Origin: Slackia faecicanis
GTDB lineage: Bacteria; Actinomycetota; Coriobacteriia; Coriobacteriales; Eggerthellaceae
Direction of reading: 5' to 3'
Length of the DNA stretch: 64,000 nucleotides
Assembly: GCF_003725295.1 (NCBI RefSeq)
Contig: NZ_QICB01000002.1
Location: 310,001-374,000, forward strand
This document shows positions 45,475 through 54,060 of the stretch, in pieces (the first letter of the stretch is position 1; each line of letters begins with the position of its first letter). The notes under the pieces were generated by a model. That model ran no database searches. It was not told the origin of the DNA and saw only the letters and a list, made by a program, of their open reading frames with translations. The position numbers and the translations under genes are program-made.

Positions 45475-46665
45475 TTACTCGGCGTCAGCAGCCTTCTCGG
45501 CCTTCTTCTTGGGCTGACGGGGCTCGGGAGCCTGGATGGACTCGTCGACCTCGATCTCGAAGCCCAGCTCGTCGGCGGCAGCCTTCATAGACAGGCTGAT
45601 GCGACGACGGTCAGGGTTGATCTCCATGACCTTGACCTTGACCTCCTGGCCGACCTTGACGACCTGAGCCGGGGTGTCGATGTGCTTGGCAGCCATCTCG
45701 GAGATGTGCACCAGGCCCTCGACGTTGGAGCCGAGCTCGATGAAGGCGCCGAACGGAACGATCTTGGTGACCTTGCCGTCGACGATGGAGCCCACGGGGT
45801 AGGACTCGACGAGCTTCAGCCACGGATCCTCGGTGGTCTGCTTCAGGCCGAGCGAGATGCGCTCACGCTGCAAATCGACGTCGAGAACCTCGACCTCCAC
45901 CTCGTCGCCGACCTTGACGACCTCGGAGGGATGGTTGACGTGGTTCCAAGAAAGCTCGGAGATGTGAACCAGACCGTCGATGCCGCCCAGGTCCACGAAG
46001 GCGCCGAAGTCCACGATGGAGGAAACGGTGCCCTTGAGGCGCATGCCCTTGGCGAGCTTGGAGAGGATTTCGGCGCGCTCGTTCTTGCGGCCCTCCTCCA
46101 GCAGCACGCGGCGGGACAGAACGACGTTGTTGCGGTTGCGATCCATCTCGATGACGCGGGCCTCGATCTCGGTGCCCAGGTACATATCCAGATCCTTGAC
46201 GCGACGAAGGTCGACCAGGGAAGCAGGCAGGAAGCCGCGCAGACCGATGTCGAGGATGAGGCCGCCCTTGACGACTTCGATAACCTCGCCGGTAACAACC
46301 TCGCCGGCCTTGAACTTCTCTTCGACCTGGATCCAGGCGCGCTCGTACTCGGCACGCTTCTTGGACAGGATCAGACGACCGTCTTTATCTTCCTTCTGCA
46401 GGACGAGGGCCTCGATCTCGTCGCCGAGAGCGACGATATCGGAGGGATCGGCATCCTTGCGGATGGAGAGCTCGCGGGAAGGAATGACGCCTTCGCTCTT
46501 GAACCCGATGTCGAGCAGAACCTCGTCATGCTCGAGCTTCACGACAGTGCCCTTGACCAGATCGCCTTCGTCGAAGTCGGTCAGGGTGCCATCGATCATC
46601 TCGTTCATCAGGTCGTCGGAGATGTCCTCGAAGTCGATGACGGACGTGTTCTTGATTTCGGTCAA
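45475..46665 (-). CDS. rpsA: 30S ribosomal protein S1
   Basis: The 396-residue protein has four S1 RNA-binding repeats (about 34-103, 120-185, 205-275, 290-360), for example GTVSSIVDFGAFVDLGGIDG and GKVTKIVPFGAFIELGSNVE. The shorter four-repeat form is usual in actinobacteria. It helps mRNA binding and initiation on the 30S subunit. The tail is Lys/Ala-rich (QPKKKAEKAADAE). The start codon is TTG at 46665 with AAAGGGG six bases upstream. The leader is about 125 bases if the TACAAT at 46796-46801 is the -10. Confidence 0.96.
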   Translation of the reverse strand: MTEIKNTSVIDFEDISDDLMNEMIDGTLTDFDEGDLVKGTVVKLEHDEVLLDIGFKSEGVIPSRELSIRKDADPSDIVALGDEIEALVLQKEDKDGRLILSKKRAEYERAWIQVEEKFKAGEVVTGEVIEVVKGGLILDIGLRGFLPASLVDLRRVKDLDMYLGTEIEARVIEMDRNRNNVVLSRRVLLEEGRKNERAEILSKLAKGMRLKGTVSSIVDFGAFVDLGGIDGLVHISELSWNHVNHPSEVVKVGDEVEVEVLDVDLQRERISLGLKQTTEDPWLKLVESYPVGSIVDGKVTKIVPFGAFIELGSNVEGLVHISEMAAKHIDTPAQVVKVGQEVKVKVMEINPDRRRISLSMKAAADELGFEIEVDESIQAPEPRQPKKKAEKAADAE

Positions 46666-47117
46666 AACGGACCCCTTTCAAGCACGGGGACCCTTCGTCA
46701 TGGTGGTTGAATTCAACATGTCTCGGGGGCCTACAGTTATCTACCCGCTCGCGGATTCGAGACGGGGCCGTCAGCCGTCGCTGACAAGCCGTTGCATTGT
46801 ATCACAGGGCCCTTCCCCCACCGACATAAAACATGATCCGAAAAGGCGCGTTCCACGCTTTTTGCAAGAAACGGCACCGTTCGATCACGCATCCGGGCGT
46901 AGCCATCGTCCATGGAGCGTGGTTTCGGCGTCCGACGGCGCCGTCGAAACCGATAAGACGGCATCGAGGGCTCCGGCATGCAACATGTTTTTCCGGCATG
47001 CAACATGTTTTATTTCCATGGTAAAGGCAGCGGGAAACCCCGTGCGCGACGGCATGCTATGCTTTCTTCCCGTCGAATCCGACCGCGCAAAATCCATTCG
47101 TCGCGCAAAGGAGTATC
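46666..47117. promoter_or_regulatory. divergent promoter region of rpsA and mscS
   Basis: This gene-free 452-base region holds an extended -10 for rpsA (TGA-TACAAT, -10 at 46796-46801, minus) and one for mscS (TGC-TATGCT, -10 at 47058-47063, plus). It also has a 14-base palindrome CGACGGCGCCGTCG (46933-46946) within a GGTTTCG/CGAAACC stem (46921-46951), and a tandem 20-base repeat. Confidence 0.55.
46971..47010. repeat. tandem 20-base direct repeat upstream of mscS
   Basis: Two adjacent copies of a 20-base unit (46971-46990 and 46991-47010) differ only in the first base; the core is TCCGGCATGCAACATGTTT. The period is close to two helical turns. It lies 48 bases upstream of the mscS -10 and may be an operator. 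Confidence 0.7.
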
Positions 47118-47879
47118 ATGGACGCATTGGTCTCTCAGATCATCGAAATAGCCTCCCAGGAGTGGGTGCGGGACATCTTCTGGACCGTAGTGCTGGCGGC
47201 TGCCACTTTCGGCGTATCGCACGTGGTGGTCAAAGGCTTGCGAGCGCTGCTTAATCGCGACAGCAATCCGCTGCCCTCGTCGAGCATCATCGTCAATATC
47301 GCCCGCGCCGTCATATGGATCATCGGCGGCAGCATCATCCTGGACTCCTGCTTCGGCATCAACCCCAACGCCTTGATCACGGCCCTGGGCGTCGGCGGTA
47401 TCGCCATCTCGCTGGGCTTCCAGGACACGCTGTCCAACCTCATCGGCGGCATCCAGGTCACCTTCATGGGAATCGTTCGCCCCGGCGACAACATCGAAGT
47501 CGGCACCGAGACAGGCGTCGTTCAGGACGTCAGCTGGCGCCACACCACCATCACCAACGCACGCGGCGAAACGGTGATCATCCCCAATTCGATCATCTCG
47601 AAGACATCGCTCGTCCAGCTGCCGCCTGTAAACCAGATCAACATCCCCTTCGCCGTCGTCGGAGACAGGCCCATGGATGATGTGAAATCCGAACTGCTCG
47701 TCGCATCGAAAGCGGCGGCGGAAGAAGTGTCCCCCGTCACGCAAGACCCCAAAATCTTCTTCTCGGAAGTCACCGAATACGGCTTCAAGGGCAAAATCAT
47801 CATGCGCGTCGAAGACGCCGCGAAAGCAGGACTTGCCGTCGACGCCGTGGTGCGCGCGATCGCCCCTCTGACGCGCTAG
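47118..47879 (+). CDS. small-conductance mechanosensitive channel, MscS family
   Basis: The 253-residue protein has three membrane helices. The pore helix ALGVGGIAISLGFQDTLSNL is followed by the beta domain (IVRPGDNIEVGTETGVVQDV; RGETVIIPNSIISKT). It should open on hypo-osmotic shock to release solutes. AAAGGAG lies six bases before the ATG. A tandem 20-base repeat upstream hints at specific regulation. The potassium system Kdp at 49910-58052 is also osmotic-stress related, but the genes are not in one operon. Confidence 0.93.
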   Translation: MDALVSQIIEIASQEWVRDIFWTVVLAAATFGVSHVVVKGLRALLNRDSNPLPSSSIIVNIARAVIWIIGGSIILDSCFGINPNALITALGVGGIAISLGFQDTLSNLIGGIQVTFMGIVRPGDNIEVGTETGVVQDVSWRHTTITNARGETVIIPNSIISKTSLVQLPPVNQINIPFAVVGDRPMDDVKSELLVASKAAAEEVSPVTQDPKIFFSEVTEYGFKGKIIMRVEDAAKAGLAVDAVVRAIAPLTR

Positions 47880-48079
47880 CCGACGCGCCGGCTCCGCCGC
47901 GTGCGACAACGAAGCTGACATCTACCTGACGTTTCGTCGACCCTTCTACCACGGTTCGCCATCCACGTCCGTTGCGCACGCTTCATGGCCCATAGTGAAT
48001 CGAAGCCGACATCGAAACCGTCGGATGCCGTCCGCAGCGGCGGTCGGCACGCACGCACCGCATCACGAACGAAGGGGCC

Positions 48080-49081
48080 ATGGATACCGTCTTCCGCTTC
48101 ATCGAGAACTACAGCGACAACTTCGCCATCGCAATCGGCCTGTGGCCCATCGCGTCCTTCATGCTGACGCTGCCGATCCTGGCATACCTCTACCGCAGGG
48201 ACGGGCGCATCAAAGCAGCATCGTTCGTCACAGTCTATCTGACCGTGCTCTACGTCCTGGCCCTCGGCTGCTTCACGCTCTATCCGCTTCCGCAAGGAGA
48301 CGAAGGGCTCGGCATCACCTACGGGATCGCACCGCAGCTCAACCCGCTCGGCTTCATCGACGACCTGCGAAAGGACGGCATATCGGCCGTTCCGCAGATT
48401 CTTGCGAACATAGCGTTCTTCGTTCCTCTGGGATTCATCGCATCGCGCCTGTTGCGCCTGAGCCTTCCCAAATCGATCGTCATCGGCTTGCTCGCCTCGC
48501 TCGCGATCGAGTTCACGCAACTTACGGGCTTTTGGGGAATATACCCGTTCGCTTATCGCACATTCGATGTCGACGACCTTGTCTGGAACGCATCGGGCGC
48601 CGCGATCGGATGGCTGATAGCAGCCGCCGTCGCGCGTATCCTGCCTCCGGGATCGCTCGCCGAAGAAGACGACGTCTCCGACGACCCCGGCCTTGTACGC
48701 CGCTGCGTGGCTCTCTGACTCGACATGATACTGATGGGAATCGTCGTATCGGTCGGCAGCATGGTCGTTCGCTGCATCACCCTTGTCATCGGGTTCGACG
48801 ATTTCTCCTCCGTCAATGATATGTGGCTGCCCTTGATAAACACCGGAGCGTTTTTGGCCATAGAAGGAGCCGTGCCTTGGCTGAGCGGCGGCCAGACCCC
48901 GGGAGGATGGTTCGTGCGCATGACCTGCGAAACATGCAAGCGGGCGCCCTTGCGCAGATTCGCCTTCTATCTGGCGCGACTCGCCACGATCGCCTGCATG
49001 CTCTGGTATTTTCCTCCGATAGCGCTCGTCCTGCTCGTGTTCTATGCGTTTAAAAAGAAAATGCCGCACGATTACATATGA
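48080..49081 (+). pseudogene. VanZ-RDD fusion gene interrupted by an in-frame TGA
   Basis: The first frame (48080-48718, 212 residues) is a VanZ-like membrane protein (ILANIAFFVPLGFIASRLL; TFDVDDLVWNASGAAIGWLI). After the TGA at 48716-48718 the same frame continues without a ribosome binding site to 49081. Across the stop the sequence reads GLVRRCVAL-stop-LDMILMGIV, which is the Arg/Asp start of an RDD domain, and the second part (118 residues) has RDD-like helices. The stop therefore lies inside the domain. Either a Trp (TGG) or similar codon was recently lost, or TGA is read through, or it is a sequence error. AAGGGG precedes the first ATG. VanZ domains are linked to glycopeptide tolerance, but function here is unknown. 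Confidence 0.7.
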
Positions 49082-49085
49082 CGCA

Positions 49086-49123
49086 TGTCAGCATCTACGA
49101 TCTCATGACCATAAATGCTGACA
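49086..49123. terminator. inverted repeat after the VanZ-RDD gene
   Basis: TGTCAGCAT and ATGCTGACA form a nine-base stem with a 20-base loop between the two convergent genes. No U run follows. Confidence 0.35.
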
Positions 49124-49147
49124 CGTTCGTGTCTGACAAAATGAAAA

Positions 49148-49808
49148 TCAAAACTCTCTAACGTTCATTGTCGCCAACGCCTCGATAGCGTTCGACACAT
49201 CGCCGCCTATACGATTCGTGCAGTATATATTGGGAAAATCTGCAACGAGATCGGCTTCGACGCCGTCGGTCAGCCTTCGTTTCCATATGTAAATCCTTGT
49301 TGTATCAAGTGCACGGAAAAAGTCGATGGAAAAGCACGATGTTTTTTCAGCATACATCGGAAGCAGCGTTCTATCGAAAGGTTTCATCGAAGACCGGTGC
49401 TGTCGAATCCTCTTCGCAATGTCATCACTTTTCCCAATATAAACTTGCTTGTATTCGTCAAGAACCATAATGTAATATCCTTCGACACCCTTATACTGTC
49501 CGAGGTCGTCAACGGAAACAAATTCCTTGTGTCTTCTTGATGAAATTATCTAGAGCCCTCTCGAAGGACGCTCGATCGAGGCGACCGAAGTACTCCATGT
49601 TCAAATCGTAGTTAGCAAGGCACAGTTTTCAATATTCCTGGCATCACTCTTGCCTGTATTCCCTTCCAGACGAATCGGTGTACGCGGCCATCTCCGCCAA
49701 TGTAGGAAAAAACGGATTCGACGGCTTCGTGCTGATAGGCGCAAAGCCTTCCCTATTGAGCTTGAAGGAATATTTACATTTCACTAATTTCAAGCCAAAA
49801 TGCTCCAT
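49148..49808 (-). pseudogene. decayed gene with GIY-YIG nuclease domain
   Basis: The 3' part (49148-49549) is open and encodes GVEGYYIMVLDEYKQVYIGK, the GIY-YIG core, and FFRALDTTRIYIWKRRL. The only ATG (49468) lies inside the core, so the domain cannot start there. Upstream, coherent protein-like sequence continues in other frames: MEYFGRLDRASFERALDNF (about 49540-49595), SDARNIENCAL (about 49615-49650) and, from an ATG at 49808 with a good GGAAGGA, a 54-codon piece with GFAPISTKPSNPFFPTLAEM ending in TGA at 49644. At least two frameshifts are needed to join them. Base composition is more A/T-rich than the neighbours, consistent with acquired DNA that is decaying. Several coriobacteria carry intact relatives, to my memory. 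Confidence 0.65.
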
Positions 49809-49909
49809 GAAAATCCTTCCGAATTACGTACGAATGGCCCAGGGATATACGCATAAATAGATTCACAATCTCTACTGATGAGATTGTACGATTACGCAAA
49901 ATGCAACAG

Positions 49910-50626
49910 CTAGTCGGACATCCTATAGCCGATGCCTACATGGGTCTGGATGTATTTCGGATGCGACGGATCGGCTTCGATTTTCTTGCGCAGCGTGGCC
50001 ATGAACACGCGCAGGCTCGCCATGTCCGATGTCAACGCGCTGCCCCACACTTCTTTCAAAATGTAATTATGCGTGAGCACTTTGCCGGCATTGCGCGCCA
50101 ATACGCAGAGCAGCTTGTATTCCATCGGCGTCAAATGCACCTCGTCGCCATCCACCGTCACGCGCGCGGCGGCATAGTCGATGCGCAAGCCGGCGTTGTC
50201 ATAAACATTTTGTACGACCGCCGCACCGCCCGCATCCCGCCGCTGCACGCGACGCAGCGCAACACGAATGCGCGCGAGCAGCTCGTCGACCGAGAACGGC
50301 TTCACGATATAGTCGTCGGCACCGGCATCGAGCGCGGCCACCTTGTCGGCATCTTCCAAGCGCGCCGACACAACCAGAATAGCGACCTGCGACCACGAGC
50401 GGATTTTCGCGATCACTTCGGAGCCGTCCATGTCGGGCAAGCCCAGGTCGAGAATGACGAGATCGGGATTCGTCGAGGCCGCCGCCATAAGCCCCGCCGC
50501 GCCGCGGTCGACCGACTCGACGCGATAGCCCCGCAGATCGAGTGTCATCACGATCAAGTTGCGCACGGCGGGATCGTCTTCCACTACTAAAATGGAGAAA
50601 CGTCCGTTTTCCGAAGCGTCGGCCAC
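49910..50626 (-). CDS. kdpE: response regulator KdpE
   Basis: The 238-residue OmpR-family regulator has a receiver domain (ILVVEDDPAVRNLI, phospho-acceptor in DLVILDLGLPDMDG, VSARLEDADKVAALDAGADD) and a winged-helix DNA-binding domain (EVHLTPMEYKLLCVLARNAG; YILKEVWG; HVGIGYRM). It should activate kdpFABC when KdpD signals low potassium or osmotic stress. The start is GTG at 50626 with GGGAG nine bases upstream, 19 bases after kdpD. A likely operator is at 58256-58275. Confidence 0.95.
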   Translation of the reverse strand: MADASENGRFSILVVEDDPAVRNLIVMTLDLRGYRVESVDRGAAGLMAAASTNPDLVILDLGLPDMDGSEVIAKIRSWSQVAILVVSARLEDADKVAALDAGADDYIVKPFSVDELLARIRVALRRVQRRDAGGAAVVQNVYDNAGLRIDYAAARVTVDGDEVHLTPMEYKLLCVLARNAGKVLTHNYILKEVWGSALTSDMASLRVFMATLRKKIEADPSHPKYIQTHVGIGYRMSD

Positions 50627-50645
50627 GACGAACCACTCCCTTTCC

Positions 50646-53375
50646 TCAATAACGGTTCCCTTCGCCCACGCCATGCATATCGGTCGCCGGCAGCGTGAAC
50701 CAGAACACGCACCCATGCGGATGCGCGTCGCGCACGCCGATGTGCCCACCGTGGGCCTCGACGATCGACTTGCAAAGCGCAAGACCGAGCCCCATGCCGC
50801 GGCGGTGATCGCCCCGCTCATGCGTTCCATTGTAGAACATATCGAAGACATGTCCCTTTTCCGCATCGGGAACGCCGGGGCCATCGTCGGCCACATCGAT
50901 GCGCAAGCCCGACGCGTGTCTGTGCGCCGAAACGGCGATGCAGCAGCCCTGCGGCGTGTAATTCACCGCGTTGCCAATCAGGTTGACGAGCACCTGCACG
51001 ATCAGGGCGGCGTCCATGTCGGCAAGAAGGAGCTCGTCCCCGCAATCGACCGTTATCTCGTGACCTTGCGCATGACGCTCGCAATGACGCACAGCCTCTT
51101 CCACCGCGTCGGAAACGACCTCGGGCTGGATATGCATATCGAGCCTTCCCTCTTCGGCACGCGTGACCGCCAAGAGATTCTCCACCAGATCGACGAGCCA
51201 CAGCGAATCGTCCCTGATGTCGCGGTATAGATGGTCCAGCCGATCGGCGCTGAGGCGTCCTGCGCTTTCGAGCAGCACCTCGGCATTGCCCGAAATGCTT
51301 GTGAGCGGAGTGCGCAAGTCATGGCTGACCGAACGAAGCAGATTCGAGCGAAGCGATTCGGTCTCCGCCTTCACCTTCATGGCCTGTGTCTCCTGAAACA
51401 GCCTGATGCGCTCCATGGTCTGGCCCGCTTCCTCCAAAATCGCTACAAGCAAGTTCTTCTCGAACGGCTCCACCTCGCCGCCATCCGCTATCGCAATCGC
51501 CGCCACGCCATGAACGCGGTCTTTACCGTGGATGGGCAGATACAAGCAGGACGAATCGGCAAGGGTATCGGTGGTCGCACCTGCCCGCTCGTCGTTGACG
51601 GCCACCCACGCGGCAACCGCCCGCTCCTTCTCGCTTGCCATATCAACAAGCACGCCACCCGAAGCGCCCGCAAGAACCCGACCGAACAAGACGGGGTCGC
51701 CAAGACGCGCCTGCGTGTCGACGTCATACACTGCCACCGGGCGTTCGAGCAGCTTAATCGCCTGATCGGCCGCGATTTCTCGACATTGCTCAACGGTGGT
51801 TGCACGCCGCAGGCGACGACTCGTGTCAATCAGCACCTCGGTGCGATACGCGCGACGCGCCGAGGCAGCAGCCTGCGTCTTCATACGCACGGTCAGAAGC
51901 GACATCACGAAACCACCAAGCGCCAGGCAAGCGAAAATCAACGGATAGCTCAACCCGTTGGCCATGAACGTGAAGCGCGGATAGGTGAAGAAGAAGTTGT
52001 AGGCGAACATCCCCAGCAAAGCAGCGGCCAAACTGTAAGTGACCGTATCGGCGAAACGAGCCACCACAAGGATCGAAAGCAGGAACAGCATCGGAACCAC
52101 CGAAGTGGCGAGTCCCGCCTGGAACAGCGGTACAGCAACCGCACACGACAAGGTCGTAGCTCCGAGCGCAAGACAAACGTCGCGCAAGGAAAAACGCAGG
52201 ATAGGCGACTGCGCCGAGGCCGCCACCTTGCGCGACGCATCGCGCTCAGGAACCACCGACACCGTAAGCCCCGGCGCAAAACGCATCAGCCGTGCGGCGA
52301 ACGTCTCGCCACAGCCGAAGAAGCGCCGCGCGTTTCCAGCCGACCCCATGACCACGCGCTCAATGCCTGCGGCGGGTGCATACTGGGCGATCTGAACGGC
52401 GGCATCGTCACCCTGCACCGTGACCACATGTGCACCGAGTTCTTCAGCAAGCGCGACATTCGCACGGATGCGGCGCTCCTCCTCATCCCCGAAAGGACGC
52501 CCGTCGCAGGTCGGCTCTACCACTAAAGCCGTCAGATTTCCGTGAAATGCCTGCGCCATATTCGCCGCCGCACGAATCGCGCGAACATCTCCCGGACGGT
52601 CGCTCACGAAAAGCAGCACGTCCTCGCCTGCGCCGCATTGCCCCTCGCCCACGTCGAGGCCGGCGGCTCGAGGGTTGCGGTTCAGCCTGTCGGCTGTTCG
52701 GCGCAGGGCGATTTCGCGCAATGCAGCGAGATTTTTGCGCGAAAAGAAATTCGCCAGCGCGCGCGCCGCCGCATCGCTACGATAAATCTTTCCTGCGTTC
52801 AAGCGCTCGATCAAATCGTCGGGCTCGATATCGATCAACTCCACCGATGCGGCCTGATCGAAAATGCGGTCGGGCACGCGCTCGCGCACGGGCACCTGTG
52901 TGATGGCGGCCACCTTGTCATTGAGGCTTTCGAGATGCTGCACGTTCATCGTCGTATACACGTTGATACCTGCGCGCAGCAGTTCCTCGACATCCTGATA
53001 GCGTTTCTTATGACGGCTGTTGTCGGCGTTGGTATGAGCGAGCTCGTCCACGATGGCGATCTGCGGATGCCTAGCAAGGGCGGCATCGAGGTCGAATTCT
53101 CCCAGCACGACGCCTCGATGGTTCACCTGCTTGGCGGGGATGCATTCCAACCCGTCAAGCAAGGCGAGCGTCGCCGGGCGCTGATGCGGCTCGACATAGC
53201 CCACCACGATATCGAACCCCTGCGCCGCCGCATCGTGTGCCGCTTCGAGCATGGCGTAGGTCTTGCCCACGCCCGCCGCATAGCCGAAAAAGATTTTCAA
53301 GCGACCCGCCGTCTCGTCGTCGCTTTGCTCGTCTTGCTTGATGCGACGCAACAAATCGTCAGGGTCGCGTCTCAT
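50646..53375 (-). CDS. kdpD: potassium sensor histidine kinase KdpD
   Basis: The 909-residue protein has the KdpD order: N-terminal sensor with Walker A KIFFGYAAGVGKTYAML, DELAHTNADNSRHKKRYQDV, a universal-stress-like domain (VLLFVSDRPGD), four membrane helices (about 400-490), a GAF-like domain, and a kinase core with the H-box SVSHDLRTPLTSISGNAEVL and ATP lid (DDGPGVPDAEKG; GMGLGLALCKSIVEAHGG). It senses K+ limitation. ATG at 53375 is chosen; an earlier GTG at 53441 has no ribosome binding site. The 69-base gap to kdpC is the widest in the operon. Confidence 0.95.
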   Translation of the reverse strand: MRRDPDDLLRRIKQDEQSDDETAGRLKIFFGYAAGVGKTYAMLEAAHDAAAQGFDIVVGYVEPHQRPATLALLDGLECIPAKQVNHRGVVLGEFDLDAALARHPQIAIVDELAHTNADNSRHKKRYQDVEELLRAGINVYTTMNVQHLESLNDKVAAITQVPVRERVPDRIFDQAASVELIDIEPDDLIERLNAGKIYRSDAAARALANFFSRKNLAALREIALRRTADRLNRNPRAAGLDVGEGQCGAGEDVLLFVSDRPGDVRAIRAAANMAQAFHGNLTALVVEPTCDGRPFGDEEERRIRANVALAEELGAHVVTVQGDDAAVQIAQYAPAAGIERVVMGSAGNARRFFGCGETFAARLMRFAPGLTVSVVPERDASRKVAASAQSPILRFSLRDVCLALGATTLSCAVAVPLFQAGLATSVVPMLFLLSILVVARFADTVTYSLAAALLGMFAYNFFFTYPRFTFMANGLSYPLIFACLALGGFVMSLLTVRMKTQAAASARRAYRTEVLIDTSRRLRRATTVEQCREIAADQAIKLLERPVAVYDVDTQARLGDPVLFGRVLAGASGGVLVDMASEKERAVAAWVAVNDERAGATTDTLADSSCLYLPIHGKDRVHGVAAIAIADGGEVEPFEKNLLVAILEEAGQTMERIRLFQETQAMKVKAETESLRSNLLRSVSHDLRTPLTSISGNAEVLLESAGRLSADRLDHLYRDIRDDSLWLVDLVENLLAVTRAEEGRLDMHIQPEVVSDAVEEAVRHCERHAQGHEITVDCGDELLLADMDAALIVQVLVNLIGNAVNYTPQGCCIAVSAHRHASGLRIDVADDGPGVPDAEKGHVFDMFYNGTHERGDHRRGMGLGLALCKSIVEAHGGHIGVRDAHPHGCVFWFTLPATDMHGVGEGNRY

Positions 53376-53444
53376 GCCGTCAAAATCCACCTGCACTCGC
53401 TTTCGTCGAAAACATGCGCCGATTCTACAGACAACCGTCACACG

Positions 53445-54047
53445 CTACAGAACCCCGTCGAGCATAAGGTTCACCGCAAGCACGTTCACCGCGGCATCAC
53501 CAAGCACGCCGAACTGCGGTTGCTGCGTGCATTGCACAATGATCGCGCGAATCTCGTCTTGCGACCTGCCCGTCGTGCGCGCCAGACGCTCGACCTGGTA
53601 TTCGGCCGCTGCGGGCGAGATATGCGGATCGAAGCCCGAACCCGAGCAGGTCACCAGATCGCTCGGCACGGGCGCATCGCCCTGTTCGGGATGAGCCGCA
53701 CGCACCTTTTCAACGCGCTGGGCCACCGCATCGCCGAATTCGAACGCAGCAGGACTTTCGTTGGTCGGTCCCGCCCACAAGAGCACCGAGCCGTCTTCGT
53801 CCGTAAACGTCTCGGCGTTGTAGTTCTGCACGCGTCCCCACATATGCGCATCGTCGCGATACGTCTGGCCAACCAACATGCTGTAACGGTTGCCGTCTGT
53901 TCCCTCGACGAAACTGCCGTTCGCCTGATAGGGAAATACGACTTGCGCCACCAGCGTAACCGCTGCAGTATAGACAATACCGCATGCGGCACTTGCAAGC
54001 ACGAACAGTCCCAAAGCCCGCACCCAATTCGCCATACTCTTCATCAT
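53445..54047 (-). CDS. kdpC: potassium-transporting ATPase subunit C
   Basis: KdpC is the single-span accessory subunit of the KdpFABC pump. The 200-residue protein has an N-terminal helix (ALGLFVLASAACGIVYTAAV) and the conserved external parts NGSFVEGTDGNRYSMLVGQ, DLVTCSGSGFDPHISPAAAE and VNVLAVNLMLDGVL. GGAAGGGA precedes the ATG. It lies 13 bases after kdpB. Confidence 0.94.
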   Translation of the reverse strand: MMKSMANWVRALGLFVLASAACGIVYTAAVTLVAQVVFPYQANGSFVEGTDGNRYSMLVGQTYRDDAHMWGRVQNYNAETFTDEDGSVLLWAGPTNESPAAFEFGDAVAQRVEKVRAAHPEQGDAPVPSDLVTCSGSGFDPHISPAAAEYQVERLARTTGRSQDEIRAIIVQCTQQPQFGVLGDAAVNVLAVNLMLDGVL

Positions 54048-54060
54048 CGGTCCCTTCCGT

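Noticed and set aside
49678-49860. 60-codon plus-strand frame opposite the decayed GIY-YIG gene
   Set aside because: No ribosome binding site, and the opposite strand has more protein-like sequence with a good site.
53376-53441. GTG at 53441 as the kdpD start
   Set aside because: It lacks a ribosome binding site and adds a Cys/Arg-rich leader not typical for KdpD; ATG 53375 gives the family start.
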